This document shows, piece by piece, positions 9,449 to 19,891 of a stretch of 64,000 nt of DNA (positions are counted from its first letter, which is position 1; each line of letters opens with the position of its first letter). Below the pieces are notes generated by a model. The model saw nothing but the letters and a program-made list of their open reading frames with translations, did no database searches and was not told where the DNA came from. The translations under genes were made by a program, and so were the position numbers. This DNA is from Vibrio sp. CDRSL-10 TSBA (lineage in GTDB: Bacteria > Pseudomonadota > Gammaproteobacteria > Enterobacterales > Vibrionaceae): NCBI GenBank assembly GCA_039696685.1, contig CP155566.1, positions 3,340,180-3,404,179 of the forward strand, read 5' to 3'.

Positions 9449-11240
9449 ATGCCCGATTCTATTTCCCAACGTGTCACCGCCCTGCGTGACTGGCTGACCC
9501 AGCAAGGTCTGGACGCTCTGATCGTACCTCACGAAGATGAATACCTCGGCGAATATGTGCCGGCTCACAATGAACGCCTGCACTGGCTGACCGGCTTCAC
9601 TGGTTCGGCAGGTGCCGCCGTGATCACCCGGGATAAAGCGGCAATTTTCGTTGATGGCCGTTATACCGTTCAGGTACGCAAACAGGTTCCGGCACAATGG
9701 TTTGAATACCGTCACCTGATTGAAGAACCATATCTGGCCTGGCTGAAACAGAGCTTGCCGGCAGGCAGTAAAATCGGCTATGACCCGCGCATGCACCGCG
9801 CCAGCTGGCTGAAAGCGGCGCAAACCACACTGGGCAGCGAACTGCAGCTGATCGCCACTGACCATAACGCGATTGATCAGTTGTGGCATGACCGTCCGCA
9901 GCCTCTGGTTTCCGCCATGCGCCTGATGGGCAATGAACTGGTCGGTGTATCCAGCAGCGAAAAACGTCACACAATCGCCGAAATTCTACGCCAAAAGTCG
10001 GTAGATAGCGCTATTTTAACCGAACTTGACTCCATCTGCTGGTTGCTGAATATTCGTGGTCTGGACGTGTCCCGCCTGCCGGTTCTGCTGTCACACGCCA
10101 TCATCCATGCCGATGCCAGCGTCGATTTCTTCCTCGATCCGGCTCGTCTGGCGCCGGGGTTTGCCGAACATGTCGGTCCGGGTGTTCGTGTCCATTCACC
10201 TGCAGATCTGCCTGAGCAGCTCGCAGCCCTGAACGGACGCCGCGTGTTAGTGGATCCGGCCACCAGCAATGCCTGGTTTACCCTCACCCTGCAAAACGCC
10301 GGCGCTGAGCTGGTCAGTGATGCCGACCCTTGCCTGCTTCCTAAAGCGGCCAAGAAACGCCACTGAAGTGGCCGGAATGAAAGCGTGCCATGTTCGTGAT
10401 GGCGCGGCGATGGCTAAATTTCTCGCCTGGCTCGACAGCGAAGTCGCAGCCGGACGTCTGCACAATGAGGCGGTACTGGCTGATAAACTGCAGGCGATGC
10501 GCGAACTCGACCCGACCCTGGCTGATTTGAGTTTTGATACCATCTCGGCGGCTGGCAGTAACGCCGCCATGTGTCACTACAATCACATCAACCAGCCACA
10601 GCCGGGTCAGCTGAGTATGAACAGCCTCTATCTGGTCGATTCAGGCGGCCAGTACAGTGACGGTACCACAGACATCACCCGCACCATCTCCATCGGCGAA
10701 GTCAGTGACGAGATGAAACAGCAGTTTACTCTGGTACTGAAAGGCCACATCGCTCTGGCAACAGCACGATTCCCGCAAGGGACCTGCGGCCACCAGCTGG
10801 ATGCACTGGCGCGTCAGCACCTGTGGGCACACGGTTACGATTATGATCACGGCACCGGCCACGGTGTCGGCCATTTCCTCAGCGTCCACGAGGGGCCACA
10901 ACGCATCAGTAAAGTCTATAATCCGGTCGCACTGCGCCCCGGAATGGTGGTGTCGAACGAGCCGGGTTACTACCGCGCAGACGGTTTTGGTATCCGGATA
11001 GAAAACCTCGAGCTGGTCAGCGAATTTGCCACTCAGGGTGATTTTTCTGTGCTCGGTTTCCAGTCGCTGACCCGCTGCCCGATCGATGTACGCGCGATTA
11101 ACATCAACATGCTGACCAAGCCTGAGCTGAAATGGCTCAACCACTATCATCAAACGGTGTGGCAGGAAGTCAGCCCGTTGGTCGACGGAGAGGTGAAAGC
11201 CTGGCTGCAACAAGCCACCCGGCCACTGCAGCATCCATAA
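9449..11240 (+). CDS. Aminopeptidase P family Xaa-Pro peptidase (one apparent +1 frameshift)
   Basis: Long M24B metallopeptidase, 596 residues after correction, removing N-terminal residues ahead of proline. Two creatinase-like N-terminal domains (GFTGSAGAAVITRDKAAIFVDGRYTVQ) precede the catalytic pita-bread domain. Metal ligands are visible: two Asp in DSGGQYSDGTTDITRT, His in HGTGHGVGHFLSVHEGP, Glu in NEPGYY and Glu in GIRIENLELV. The frame breaks at AAA 10355-10357; removing one A gives LPKAKNATEVAGMKACHVRDGAAM. SD-like AAGGAT precedes the start. Confidence 0.9.
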
Positions 11241-11262
11241 CCCGTCACATCCGACTGTTTGT

Positions 11263-11293
11263 CCCTGAGCCTTACCGGCTCGGGGATTTTTTT
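11263..11293 (+). terminator. Terminator of the aminopeptidase gene, split by the IS
   Basis: CCCTGAGC pairs with GCTCGGGG around CTTACCG and is followed by ATTTTTTT. The insertion sequence starts directly after this tract, whose A plus seven T recur on its far side at 12585-12592, so the T tail was the insertion target. Confidence 0.8.
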
Positions 11294-12584
11294 GGTTCAT
11301 CGCGGCTTTCCGGGGAAAGCCGCTTTTATCTTTAAAAAAAAGTAATCGATATCTCGGTAGCCGTAGCCCATTCGTTTGATTAACTTTATCTTGTTGTTTA
11401 TCCCTTCGAGCGTACAGGTATTGAGTGGGTAGCTTGCAGAAGCAACGATGCCATGAAGATACGGTTTGAGCTTTCTCGCGAAGTCCATAAGCGGCTTGAT
11501 CCCGCTTTCTTGAACTTGCTCCCACCATACGTCCCATAAGTCTTCCGCTTCGCTTTCTGACTCGCACCTCCATAACTCTTTTAGCTGAGAGCCAAGTAAA
11601 TACGTCACCATTAAGTCTTTGTTCATACTCAGTATCTCACTCAGATAGCTCTCCTGTTTACTGTCTAAATTACCTCTGTTTTTGAGGAGAACCCAGCGTG
11701 AACGTTTCACCCATTGGCGCGCTTTCTTGTCCTGTTTGAGTTGATTAGCTTGGTCAACTCTGACTCTATCCATCACTTCCCGACCAAATTTTGCGACCAC
11801 ATGGAATAAATCGTACACAATGCGGGCGTTAGGACAATGTCGCTGCACTTCGAGGTCGAAAGCCGTATTCATATCCATTGCAACCGCTTCTATGTTCTGG
11901 CCATGCTCACCGAGTAATTCAAAGAAGGGACGGATATCTTTTCGGCTGCGTCCAACGCCTATCCAAAGCACTTGATGCGTCTTAGCATCCGCGATAACAG
12001 TGGCATAACGATGTCCCTTGAAGAGAGCAAACTCATCCATGACCAGCTGTCTCAGCTCTGCCCAGTTAACCTCTGGCACCGCATGTTGTAGCCGACGTTT
12101 ATCTATCGCCTTAATCGTATGCCAATGAACCCCCGTCATCTGGGCGATATGTTTGATAGGAAGAAGAGGCAGCAACTGCTCAATGTAACGTCTTAAGCGG
12201 TTAGTCAGGCGAGCAAAAGGTTCAAGCCAAGAAATAGATTCGGTTTTGATACCGCAGTCAGGGCACTTTATACGCCTTGTTTGTAGGGATAGCTCGACGG
12301 GTACGCCGAGAATCGTCGCTTCCTTAATCGTGCGCCACTGATAATCATGTATGGCTTGAACATGTTGCCCACATGAACATCGAGCAGTCGTGCTGGGTTG
12401 GAGAGTAATCGTGATGAGAGAAGACGTTTGTACAGACTTTACGACATGAAAGCCTTCCCAGAACGAGGATAGGAAAGTATGATTCGGCATGAAAACGGTA
12501 GTTTGTGTAAGGTTGTGTTTGGCGATGTAACCTTATCACTTACTACCGTTTTTGTTTTAAGTTCCCGCCAATCCGCGATGAACC
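11294..12584 (-). mobile_element. ISL3-family insertion sequence, complete
   Basis: A 1,291-bp element with terminal inverted repeats: GGTTCATCGCGG at the left end (11294-11305) and its reverse complement CCGCGATGAACC at the right end (12573-12584), the similarity extending imperfectly inward. It is flanked by an 8-bp direct repeat ATTTTTTT (11286-11293 and 12585-12592); 8-bp target duplications are typical of the ISL3 family. One intact transposase gene fills most of it. The target is the T tail of the upstream terminator. Nothing shows decay, so it may be active. Confidence 0.92.
11297..12490 (-). CDS. tnp: ISL3-family transposase
   Basis: 397-residue DDE transposase with no frameshift. 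The N-terminus has a Cys zinc-ribbon (CSCGQH ... CPDCG, residues about 38-77), then a helix-turn-helix (IKHIAQMTGVHWHTIKAIDKRRL). The catalytic domain shows the Asp of VMDEFALFKGHRYATVIAD, the Asp of VAMDMNTAFDLEV and the late Glu in NTCTLEGINNKIKLIKRMGYGYRD. The stop codon TGA lies within the left terminal repeat, so the gene uses nearly the full element. Confidence 0.95.
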   Translation of the reverse strand: MPNHTFLSSFWEGFHVVKSVQTSSLITITLQPSTTARCSCGQHVQAIHDYQWRTIKEATILGVPVELSLQTRRIKCPDCGIKTESISWLEPFARLTNRLRRYIEQLLPLLPIKHIAQMTGVHWHTIKAIDKRRLQHAVPEVNWAELRQLVMDEFALFKGHRYATVIADAKTHQVLWIGVGRSRKDIRPFFELLGEHGQNIEAVAMDMNTAFDLEVQRHCPNARIVYDLFHVVAKFGREVMDRVRVDQANQLKQDKKARQWVKRSRWVLLKNRGNLDSKQESYLSEILSMNKDLMVTYLLGSQLKELWRCESESEAEDLWDVWWEQVQESGIKPLMDFARKLKPYLHGIVASASYPLNTCTLEGINNKIKLIKRMGYGYRDIDYFFLKIKAAFPGKPR

Positions 12585-12767
12585 ATTTTTTTTGCCTGTC
12601 ACTTTTTGTCACTTGTATACAATTCAAAACTTTCCACCTCGAATGAAAAAAATATTTAACAATTAACTTGTTGTTTTTATTTAAATTAACCATAGAAGCA
12701 TACTGTATAGGATACTAAATACTCAATAAATTGATTTGAGATCTAATTATTTTTTAGCTAAGTTATA

Positions 12768-12790
12768 TTTAACTAATCGTTCAATTAAAA
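12768..12790. promoter_or_regulatory. Candidate BetI operator region upstream of betI
   Basis: Very AT-rich stretch ahead of betI. TTAACTAATCGTTCAATTAA is an imperfect palindrome whose right half CGTTCAAT resembles a BetI half-site. BetI family members repress their own operon until choline binds; assignment here is tentative. Confidence 0.35.
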
Positions 12791-12806
12791 ATGATAAGGA
12801 GTGCAG

Positions 12807-13409
12807 ATGCCCAAGGTAGGAATGCCAGACATACGCAAGCCACAGTTGGTTCAGGCCACGATGGCAGTCATAGAGCGAGTGGGTTTACATGCGGCCAGCA
12901 TCGCGCTGATCAGCCGCGAAGCCGGTGTCTCAACCGGGATCATCAATCACTACTTTGGTGGCAAACATGGCCTGCTGGAAGAAACCATGCGCGCCATTTT
13001 GCGAGAACATTCCATTACCGTCACTCAGGCACTGGCCAAACTGCCGAAAAATGCTCATCAGGCGCGTATCAATGCCATCGTCAATGCCAACTTCTTAGGC
13101 TTTCAGGCCGAAAGTCAGGTCGTGAAAACCTGGCTCGCATTCTGGACCTATTCGATGCATGACGAACAATTACATCGCTTACAACGTGTCAACGAAAAGC
13201 GTCTGCTATCACACCTTAAAATTGAATTGAATTCTCTTCTGCCCCGCCACCGCACTAATCAGGTGGCGCACGGGATCGCTGCTCTGATTGATGGAATCTG
13301 GCTGCGCGGCGCACTGAACCCTGCCGGGATCAGTGCCGAGCAAGCCCGACTGTTAATTAACGATTACCTAGACATACAACTGGCGCAACACGCACCTATG
13401 ACAAGTTAG
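12807..13409 (+). CDS. betI: Choline-responsive repressor BetI
   Basis: TetR-family regulator of 200 residues controlling choline oxidation genes. Residues about 10-55 form the helix-turn-helix ([53 protein letters not shown]), almost the canonical BetI sequence; the C-terminal domain ([33 protein letters not shown]) is also typical. The ATG at 12807 is preceded by AAGGAG at five bases; an in-frame GTG six bases upstream overlaps that SD and was not chosen. First gene of betI-betB-betA-choXWV. Confidence 0.95.
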   Translation: MPKVGMPDIRKPQLVQATMAVIERVGLHAASIALISREAGVSTGIINHYFGGKHGLLEETMRAILREHSITVTQALAKLPKNAHQARINAIVNANFLGFQAESQVVKTWLAFWTYSMHDEQLHRLQRVNEKRLLSHLKIELNSLLPRHRTNQVAHGIAALIDGIWLRGALNPAGISAEQARLLINDYLDIQLAQHAPMTS

Positions 13410-13432
13410 GTCTTTAACCACAAGGTCTTCAC

Positions 13433-14894
13433 ATGGAACAAGCATCACTTTATATAGGCGGCTCGCTGCAACGCGCGTCGTCCGGGGAAACGTTTACCTC
13501 ATATAACCCGGCAACGGGCGAACCACTGGCTGTTTTGGGTCTTGCCAGCGAGCAGGACGTGCAACAGGCGATCGAATCCGCTCAGGCCGGCTTTGCTGTC
13601 TGGTCAGCGATGAGCGCGGTGGAACGCAGCCGGATCCTGCTCAACGCAGTGCGATTGCTGCGCGAGCGCAATGACGAAACTGGCGCAACTGGAAGTACTC
13701 GATACCGGTAAGCCGATTCAGGAAGCAGACTGTGTCGACATCGCCACTGGTGCCGACGTGATTGAATATTTTGCTGGTCTGGCACCCGCTCTGCAGGGTG
13801 AACAGCAACCACTCAGCGCCAATCAGTTTTTTTACACCCGCAAAGAGCCGCTCGGTATCTGTGCCGGTATCGGCGCCTGGAACTACCCGATTCAAATTGC
13901 AATGTGGAAAGCGGCCCCTGCGCTGGCAGCAGGCAACGCGATGATCTTCAAGCCTTCGGAAGAAACACCGCTGACAGCGCTGAAACTGGCAGAGATTTTC
14001 AGCGAAGCCGGACTGCCCGACGGCGTATTTAACGTCGTGCAGGGCGATGGTCGTGTCGGCCAGATGCTGACGGCCCACCCGGCAATTGCCAAAGTGTCAT
14101 TTACCGGCGAAACCGGTACCGGTAAAGCGGTGATGACCGACAGTGCGCGCACACTAAAATCGGTCACCATGGAGTTGGGTGGTAAATCACCGCTGCTGGT
14201 GTTCGCAGATGCCAAGCTCGACCAGGCAGTATCAGCGGCCATGGTGGCTAACTTTTATACCCAGGGCGAAGTCTGTACCAACGGAACCCGGGTTTTTGTC
14301 CATGAAAGCCTGTACGACGACTTCATTGATCAGCTCAAAGTTCGCACCGAAAAACTGATCATCGGCGATCCGCAAGATCCGCAAACGCAAATCGGCGCAT
14401 TGATCTCGCGCGATCATATGCACAAAGTTCTGGATGCGATCCAAAGCGCCAAAAGCAGCGGTGCCACCTTGCTGACCGGCGGCTATCAGGTCACCGATAA
14501 CGGCCTGGCGAACGGTAACTTCGTCGCGCCAACGGTATTTACCGACTGCCACGATGACATGGCGTTCGTCCAGCAGGAAATCTTTGGTCCTGTGATGGCG
14601 GTACTCAAATTCAGTGATGAACAGGACGTGATTCGTCGCGCCAATCACACCCATTATGGTCTGGCCGCCGGGGTATTCACCCAGAACCTGTCACGCGCGC
14701 ACCGCGTGATCCACCAGCTGCAGGCCGGTATTTGCTGGGTCAACACCTGGGGTGACTCTCCGGCACCAATGCCGGTCGGCGGTTACAAACAATCGGGTAT
14801 CGGGCGTGAAAATGGTATCGAAACCCTGACCCATTACACCCAGACCAAAAGTGTCCTGATTGAACTGGACGACTTTGCTGGTCCGTATGCCTAA
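13433..14894 (+). CDS. betB: Betaine-aldehyde dehydrogenase (one apparent +1 frameshift)
   Basis: NAD(P)-dependent enzyme oxidising betaine aldehyde to glycine betaine, 486 residues after correction. Visible motifs: [36 protein letters not shown] (cofactor), [14 protein letters not shown] with the general-base Glu, and the catalytic Cys in [12 protein letters not shown]. The frame breaks at AAA 13677-13679 (GACGAAACTGG); removing one A gives [19 protein letters not shown]. It starts 23 bases after betI and runs within 10 bases of betA, so it is cotranscribed. Confidence 0.95.
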
Positions 14895-14903
14895 GGAGCC
14901 GTT

Positions 14904-16641
14904 ATGACTCAGTCATTTGATTACATCATTATCGGCGCCGGTTCTGCAGGCTGTGTACTGGCGGATCGCCTCAGCGCCAGCGGTGAACATTCGGTCCTGC
15001 TGCTGGAAGCCGGCGGCGGTGATAAAAGCGTCTTCATCCAGATGCCGACCGCACTCTCATACCCGATGAACAGTGCCAAATACGCCTGGCAGTTTGAATC
15101 CCTGCCTGAACCTGGCCTGGACGGACGCGCCCTGCACTGCCCGCGCGGCAAAGTGCTGGGTGGCAGCTCGTCCATCAACGGTATGGTCTATGTGCGCGGT
15201 CACGCCTGTGATTTCGACGAATGGCAGCAGCATGGTGCGGCCGGTTGGGGCTACGCCTCCTGCCTGCCTTATTTTAAAAAGGCGGAAACCTGGAGCGGCG
15301 GCGGCGATCAATACCGCGGCGCTGACGGCCCGCTGGCCACTTGTAACGGTAATGACATGGAGCTCAACCCGCTCTACCAGGCATTCATTGATGCCGGGCA
15401 GCAAGCCGGTTATCCGTACACCAAGGACTATAACGGCTACCAGCAGGAAGGCTTTGGCGCGATGCACATGACGGTCGACAACGGAGTACGAGCCTCGACC
15501 TCCAACGCCTATCTGCGCCGGGCCCTTAAGCGTCCCAACCTGACCCTGCTGAAAGGTGTGCTGACCCGTAAGATCCTGCTCGACACCCAATCTGCGAGCG
15601 GTAAACGCGCGACCGGGGTTGAGTTTGAGCGTAACGGCCAGGTGCAACGTGCCACCGCACAGCGGGAAGTCATCTCCTGTGCCGGTTCCATCGGTTCGCC
15701 GCAACTGCTGCAACTGTCTGGTATCGGTCCGCGTGACGTTCTGGAAAATGCCGGGGTCAGAGTCGAACACGAACTGCCGGGTGTCGGTGAGAACCTGCAG
15801 GATCATCTGGAAATCTATTTCCAGTATCGCTGTGAACAGCCGATCACTCTTAACAGCAAACTGGGCCTGGTCAGTAAAGGCATGATTGGCGCGCAATGGC
15901 TGCTAACCAAACAAGGGTTGGGTGCCACCAACCACTTTGAATCCTGTGCGTTTATCCGCTCGCGAGCCGGTCTGAAATGGCCAAATCTGCAGTATCATTT
16001 TTTACCTGCTGCCATGCGGTATGACGGACGCACCGCGTTTGATGGTCATGGTTTTCAGGTTCATGTCGGACCGAATAAACCGCTCAGTCGCGGCCGGGTG
16101 TGGATTCGCTCCGCCGATCCGGCCGACAAACCGGCCATTCTGTTCCGTTACCTGTCCGAGCAGCAAGATATCCAGGACTGGCGCGACTGCATCCGCCTCA
16201 CGCGTGAAATCCTCGCCCAACCGGCACTGGATCAATACCGCGGGGATGAAATTCAACCGGGTAACGCGGTCAGCAGCGACGCTGAGATTGATGCCTGGAT
16301 AAAACAGAATGTCGAAAGTGCTTACCACCCGTCGTGCAGCTGCAAAATGGGCGCAGCCGATGATGCGATGGCCGTGCTGGATGAAGAGTGCCGGGTACGC
16401 GGCATTGCCGGACTGCGTGTGGTCGACTCCTCGGTGTTTCCCGACCATACCCAACGGTAACCTCAACGCACCAACCATTATGGTCGCGGAACGGGCCGCG
16501 GACATGGTGCTGGGTAACACGCCGCTCCCCGCCGAAAAATTACCGGTTTGGATAGCCCCGCACTGGCAGACCCAACAGAGAGAAACAACACCGCAGCGTG
16601 CGCTCGACACGCAATCCGGTGTGGAATTGATAACAAAATAA
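14904..16641 (+). CDS. betA: Choline dehydrogenase (one apparent +1 frameshift)
   Basis: FAD-dependent GMC oxidoreductase converting choline to betaine aldehyde at the membrane, 578 residues after correction. The N-terminus has the FAD fold [18 protein letters not shown] and the GMC signature [19 protein letters not shown]; the active-site His lies in [14 protein letters not shown]. The frame breaks at TTT 16437-16439 (GTGTTTCCC); dropping one T gives [29 protein letters not shown], the conserved C-terminal GMC motif. Start ATG is preceded by AAGGAG. Works with BetB downstream of choline uptake. Confidence 0.95.
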
Positions 16642-16653
16642 GGACACAGATCA

Positions 16654-17583
16654 ATGCGTAAAGTCATGACCTTCACAGCAGCCACACTGCTGTCAATCAA
16701 CGCGTATGCTAACAGCTGCGATACCGTTCGTTTTGCCGATGTCGGCTGGACCGATATCACCTCAACAACGGCTGTCACCACCGAGTTATTGCAGGGTTTG
16801 GGCTACCAGACCAAAACCGACCTGTTGTCCGTACCGGTTACCTACTCTTCCATGGCCAACGGCGACATTGATGTATTCCTGGGCAACTGGATGCCGACCA
16901 TGGAGGGTGATATTGCCAAATACCGCGATAATGGTTCGGTAGAAACGGTACGCGCCAATCTGGAAGGTGCCAAATACACCCTGGCCGTACCTAAGTACGT
17001 CTATGACGCCGGGGTCAAATCGTTTGCCGATCTTGCCAAGCATGCCGATCAGTTTAAGCACCGCATCTACGGTATCGAGCCTGGTAACGACGGCAACCGC
17101 CTGATCCAGTCAATGATTGACAGCAATGCGTTCGATCTCAAACAGTTTGACCTGGTGGAATCGAGTGAAGCCGGCATGGTGTCGCAGGTAAAACGTGCGG
17201 TACGCCGCAAGCAGTGGATCGCATTTCTTGGCTGGGCACCGCACCCGATGAACAGCAATGTCGAAATGGAATACCTCAGCGGCGGAGATGATTACTTTGG
17301 CGCTAATTATGGCGGTGCCAACGTCTACACCAACGTCCGCCATGACTATACCGAGCAATGTCCCAATGTCGGCCAGTTGCTCAACAATCTGCAATTCAGC
17401 CTCGAGATGGAAAACAGCTTGATGGAAGCCATCCTCAATCAGGGCCAACGCCCTGAACAAGCCGCCAAAGACTGGTTGCGTCAGCATCCTGAAGTGCTGA
17501 CCCCGTGGCTGAAAGATGTCACCACACGTGATGGGCAGCCAGCGGAGAAAGCCGTAACTGATTATCTCAACTCTGACGTATAA
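16654..17583 (+). CDS. choX: Choline ABC transporter periplasmic binding protein
   Basis: 309-residue periplasmic OpuAC/ProX-type binding protein. Residues 1-19 are a Sec signal peptide (MRKVMTFTAATLLSINAYA). The mature part has VRFADVGWTDITSTTAVTTELLQGLGY and DVFLGNWMPTME, typical of choline-binding ChoX, with Trp/Tyr residues (GWAPHPMN, YFGANYGGANVYTNV) suited to a quaternary-ammonium cage. Its position right after betIBA argues for choline as ligand, with glycine betaine as an alternative. Confidence 0.9.
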   Translation: MRKVMTFTAATLLSINAYANSCDTVRFADVGWTDITSTTAVTTELLQGLGYQTKTDLLSVPVTYSSMANGDIDVFLGNWMPTMEGDIAKYRDNGSVETVRANLEGAKYTLAVPKYVYDAGVKSFADLAKHADQFKHRIYGIEPGNDGNRLIQSMIDSNAFDLKQFDLVESSEAGMVSQVKRAVRRKQWIAFLGWAPHPMNSNVEMEYLSGGDDYFGANYGGANVYTNVRHDYTEQCPNVGQLLNNLQFSLEMENSLMEAILNQGQRPEQAAKDWLRQHPEVLTPWLKDVTTRDGQPAEKAVTDYLNSDV

Positions 17584-17628
17584 CCCCGCCGGGTGGCGCA
17601 AGCCACCCGCTATAAGGAACTGCACACT

Positions 17629-18465
17629 ATGATTAGCGATCACAAAATTCCGTTAGGCCACTGGATGGAAGCCGGTGTGGACTGGCTGACTCTGCATGCT
17701 TCGGGCGTATTCGATACCATCTCTTTCGTACTGGAAAACATCATTATGGTGTTAGTCGATGTCTTCAAATGGTTCCCGCCGGCGGTCCCTATCATTGTCA
17801 CCGCAGCACTGGCCTGGTGGCTGCATCGCAGCCTGTCTCTGGTGGTGTTTATCATTGCCGCACTGTTACTGATCCTTAACCTGGGTTACTGGCAGGAGAT
17901 GCTGGAAACCTTTGTCCTGGTCTTTGCCGCCACCACGATTTCGGTCCTGATCGGTGTACCGGTTGGCATCATGGCTGCGCACCGACCATGGCTGTATACC
18001 GTGCTGCGCCCGATTCTGGATTTGATGCAGACGGTACCTACATTCGTTTATCTGATCCCGACTCTGGTTCTGTTCGGACTGGGTATTGTACCCGGACTGA
18101 TTTCCACCATCATTTTCGCCATCGCCGCTCCGATCCGTCTCACCTATCTTGGCGTCACTAAAGTACCGGAAGAACTGATTGAGGCCGGTAAAGCTTTCGG
18201 TGCCAGCCGGATGAAGCTGCTGTTCAAAGTTGAACTTCCGGCGGCCCTGCCGAGCATCATGGCTGGCATTACTCAATGCATCATGTTGTCACTGTCAATG
18301 GTCGTGATTGCCGCTCTGGTTGGCGCTGATGGTCTGGGCAAACCCGTCATTCGCGCCCTCAACACGGTGAATATTTCCCAAGGGTTTGAAGCCGGTCTGG
18401 CGATTGTTCTGGTCGCTATTATTCTCGACCGTCTGTGTAAAGCACCTAACAGCAAGGAGGCATAA
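17629..18465 (+). CDS. choW: Choline ABC transporter permease
   Basis: 278-residue inner-membrane permease of the ProW/OpuAB type. Several hydrophobic helices are clear, and the cytoplasmic EAA loop reads EELIEAGKAFGASRMKLLFKVELPAALPSIMAGI. The start ATG at 17629 (MISDHKIPLGHWMEAGVDWL) follows TATAAGGA and suits the family length; an in-frame upstream ATG at 17593 would lack a good SD. Located 45 bases after choX and 2 bases before choV. Confidence 0.92.
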   Translation: MISDHKIPLGHWMEAGVDWLTLHASGVFDTISFVLENIIMVLVDVFKWFPPAVPIIVTAALAWWLHRSLSLVVFIIAALLLILNLGYWQEMLETFVLVFAATTISVLIGVPVGIMAAHRPWLYTVLRPILDLMQTVPTFVYLIPTLVLFGLGIVPGLISTIIFAIAAPIRLTYLGVTKVPEELIEAGKAFGASRMKLLFKVELPAALPSIMAGITQCIMLSLSMVVIAALVGADGLGKPVIRALNTVNISQGFEAGLAIVLVAIILDRLCKAPNSKEA

Positions 18466-18467
18466 TC

Positions 18468-19652
18468 ATGCAAGCCATCAGTATTGAAAATCTCGACGTC
18501 GTGTTCGGGCAGCAGACGGCACCGGCATTAGACCTGCTTGACCAGGGTAAAAGCCGTCAGGAAATCATCGACCAAACCGGTCTGGTGGTCGGGGTTAACA
18601 ACGTGACTCTCGACGTACAGCAGGGCGAAATCTGCGTGCTGATGGGTCTGTCCGGCTCTGGTAAATCCAGCCTGCTGCGCGCGGTTAACGGCCTCAACCC
18701 GGTTACTCGCGGCGCTCTGAAAATCCAGGATGGAGAACAAAGTATCGATCTGGCGCAGTGCGACGCCGACACCTTGCGTCACCTGCGCACCAACAAAGTC
18801 TCGATGGTATTTCAGAAATTCGCCCTCATGCCCTGGCTGACAGTGCTGGATAACGTGGCATTTGGTCTGGAAATGCAAGGCATCAGCAAACAGGAACGCC
18901 GTGCCCAGGCACGGGAGAAATTGGCCATGGTCGGCCTGGCCGAATGGGAAAACAAACTGCCCCATGAACTTTCCGGTGGTATGCAGCAACGGGTCGGCCT
19001 GGCACGAGCCTTCGCCATGGACAGCGACATTCTGTTGATGGACGAACCTTTCTCTGCCCTTGATCCCCTGATCCGCAGCCAGCTGCAGGATGAGTTACTG
19101 CTGCTGCAAAAGCAGCTCAATAAGACCATTATCTTCGTCAGCCATGATCTGGATGAAGCGCTGAAAATCGGCTCACGTATTGCGATTATGGAATCCGGAA
19201 AGCTGATTCAGTATGGCAAACCGGAACAGATAGTCCTGTCGCCGGAAACGCAATACGTGAAAGATTTTGTCGCCCACACCAACCCGCTCAATGTCCTCAA
19301 AGGTCGTTCGCTGATGAACAGCAGCGATAGCCTGGTCCAAGACAACGGACGCTGGCAGATCTGCCAACAGGCGGATATCTGGGTTGAGCAACAACAGCAA
19401 CAATGGGTTGTATGTGGCGATAGCCCGGTCGAGTTGATTGAATGGCATGCAGAACTGTCATTGCAGTCATTGAGTCCGCACTCACTGGTCATGGCCAGCC
19501 CTGATATTGATATGCGTCAGGCGATTGAAATCCGCTACCGGACCGGTAACCCTATTTTACTGATGGAAGAAAATCGTCTGCTCGGTACATTGAGCGATCA
19601 GGATTTTTATCATGCTCTGCTGGGTAAGTACCATCAGGCTCAGGCAGCCTGA
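18468..19652 (+). CDS. choV: Choline ABC transporter ATP-binding protein
   Basis: 394-residue ATPase of the ProV/OpuAA class. Walker A is GLSGSGKSSLLRAVNGL (about residues 59-75), the Q-loop VSMVFQKFALMPWLTVLDN, the signature LSGGMQQRVGLARA and Walker B DILLMDEPFSALDP; the switch His is in ISHDLDE-like VSHDLDEALK. The extra C-terminal 120 residues are CBS-like, a typical osmosensing region in ProV proteins but clearly degenerate here. The stop/start spacing to choW shows translational coupling. Confidence 0.93.
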   Translation: MQAISIENLDVVFGQQTAPALDLLDQGKSRQEIIDQTGLVVGVNNVTLDVQQGEICVLMGLSGSGKSSLLRAVNGLNPVTRGALKIQDGEQSIDLAQCDADTLRHLRTNKVSMVFQKFALMPWLTVLDNVAFGLEMQGISKQERRAQAREKLAMVGLAEWENKLPHELSGGMQQRVGLARAFAMDSDILLMDEPFSALDPLIRSQLQDELLLLQKQLNKTIIFVSHDLDEALKIGSRIAIMESGKLIQYGKPEQIVLSPETQYVKDFVAHTNPLNVLKGRSLMNSSDSLVQDNGRWQICQQADIWVEQQQQQWVVCGDSPVELIEWHAELSLQSLSPHSLVMASPDIDMRQAIEIRYRTGNPILLMEENRLLGTLSDQDFYHALLGKYHQAQAA

Positions 19653-19761
19653 TGGGTATCTTATATTGATAGTGACCGATACGGATAGATAGTTACCTCA
19701 TAGTGAGCGATGCCGTCATCGGCGACCACAATGTTCATAGAACACACTCATCTGGTATGTT

Positions 19762-19784
19762 AAAGGCGACCTCTGGTCGCCTTT
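19762..19784. terminator. Terminator after choV
   Basis: AAAGGCGACC pairs with GGTCGCCTTT around a three-base loop, followed by ATATTTT. It separates choV from the convergent thi operon and could serve both. Confidence 0.8.
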
Positions 19785-19827
19785 ATATTTTAACGAGCTA
19801 CTGTAACTTAACGAGCTAGATTTCGTA

Positions 19828-19843
19828 TGTTTCACGTGAAACA
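19828..19843. promoter_or_regulatory. parS: parS site, perfect palindrome
   Basis: TGTTTCACGTGAAACA, an exact match to the conserved bacterial parS palindrome bound by ParB. It lies in the intergenic space between choV and thiH, about 37 kb from oriC. Confidence 0.95.
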
Positions 19844-19891
19844 CAAATCCGTTGAGCTCACTGCACGACTCACATTAAGCCGAAACTCACA

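Noticed and set aside
12439..12693. 84-codon frame crossing the right end of the IS
   Set aside because: It spans the IS boundary and terminal repeat, has no start context and no family features.
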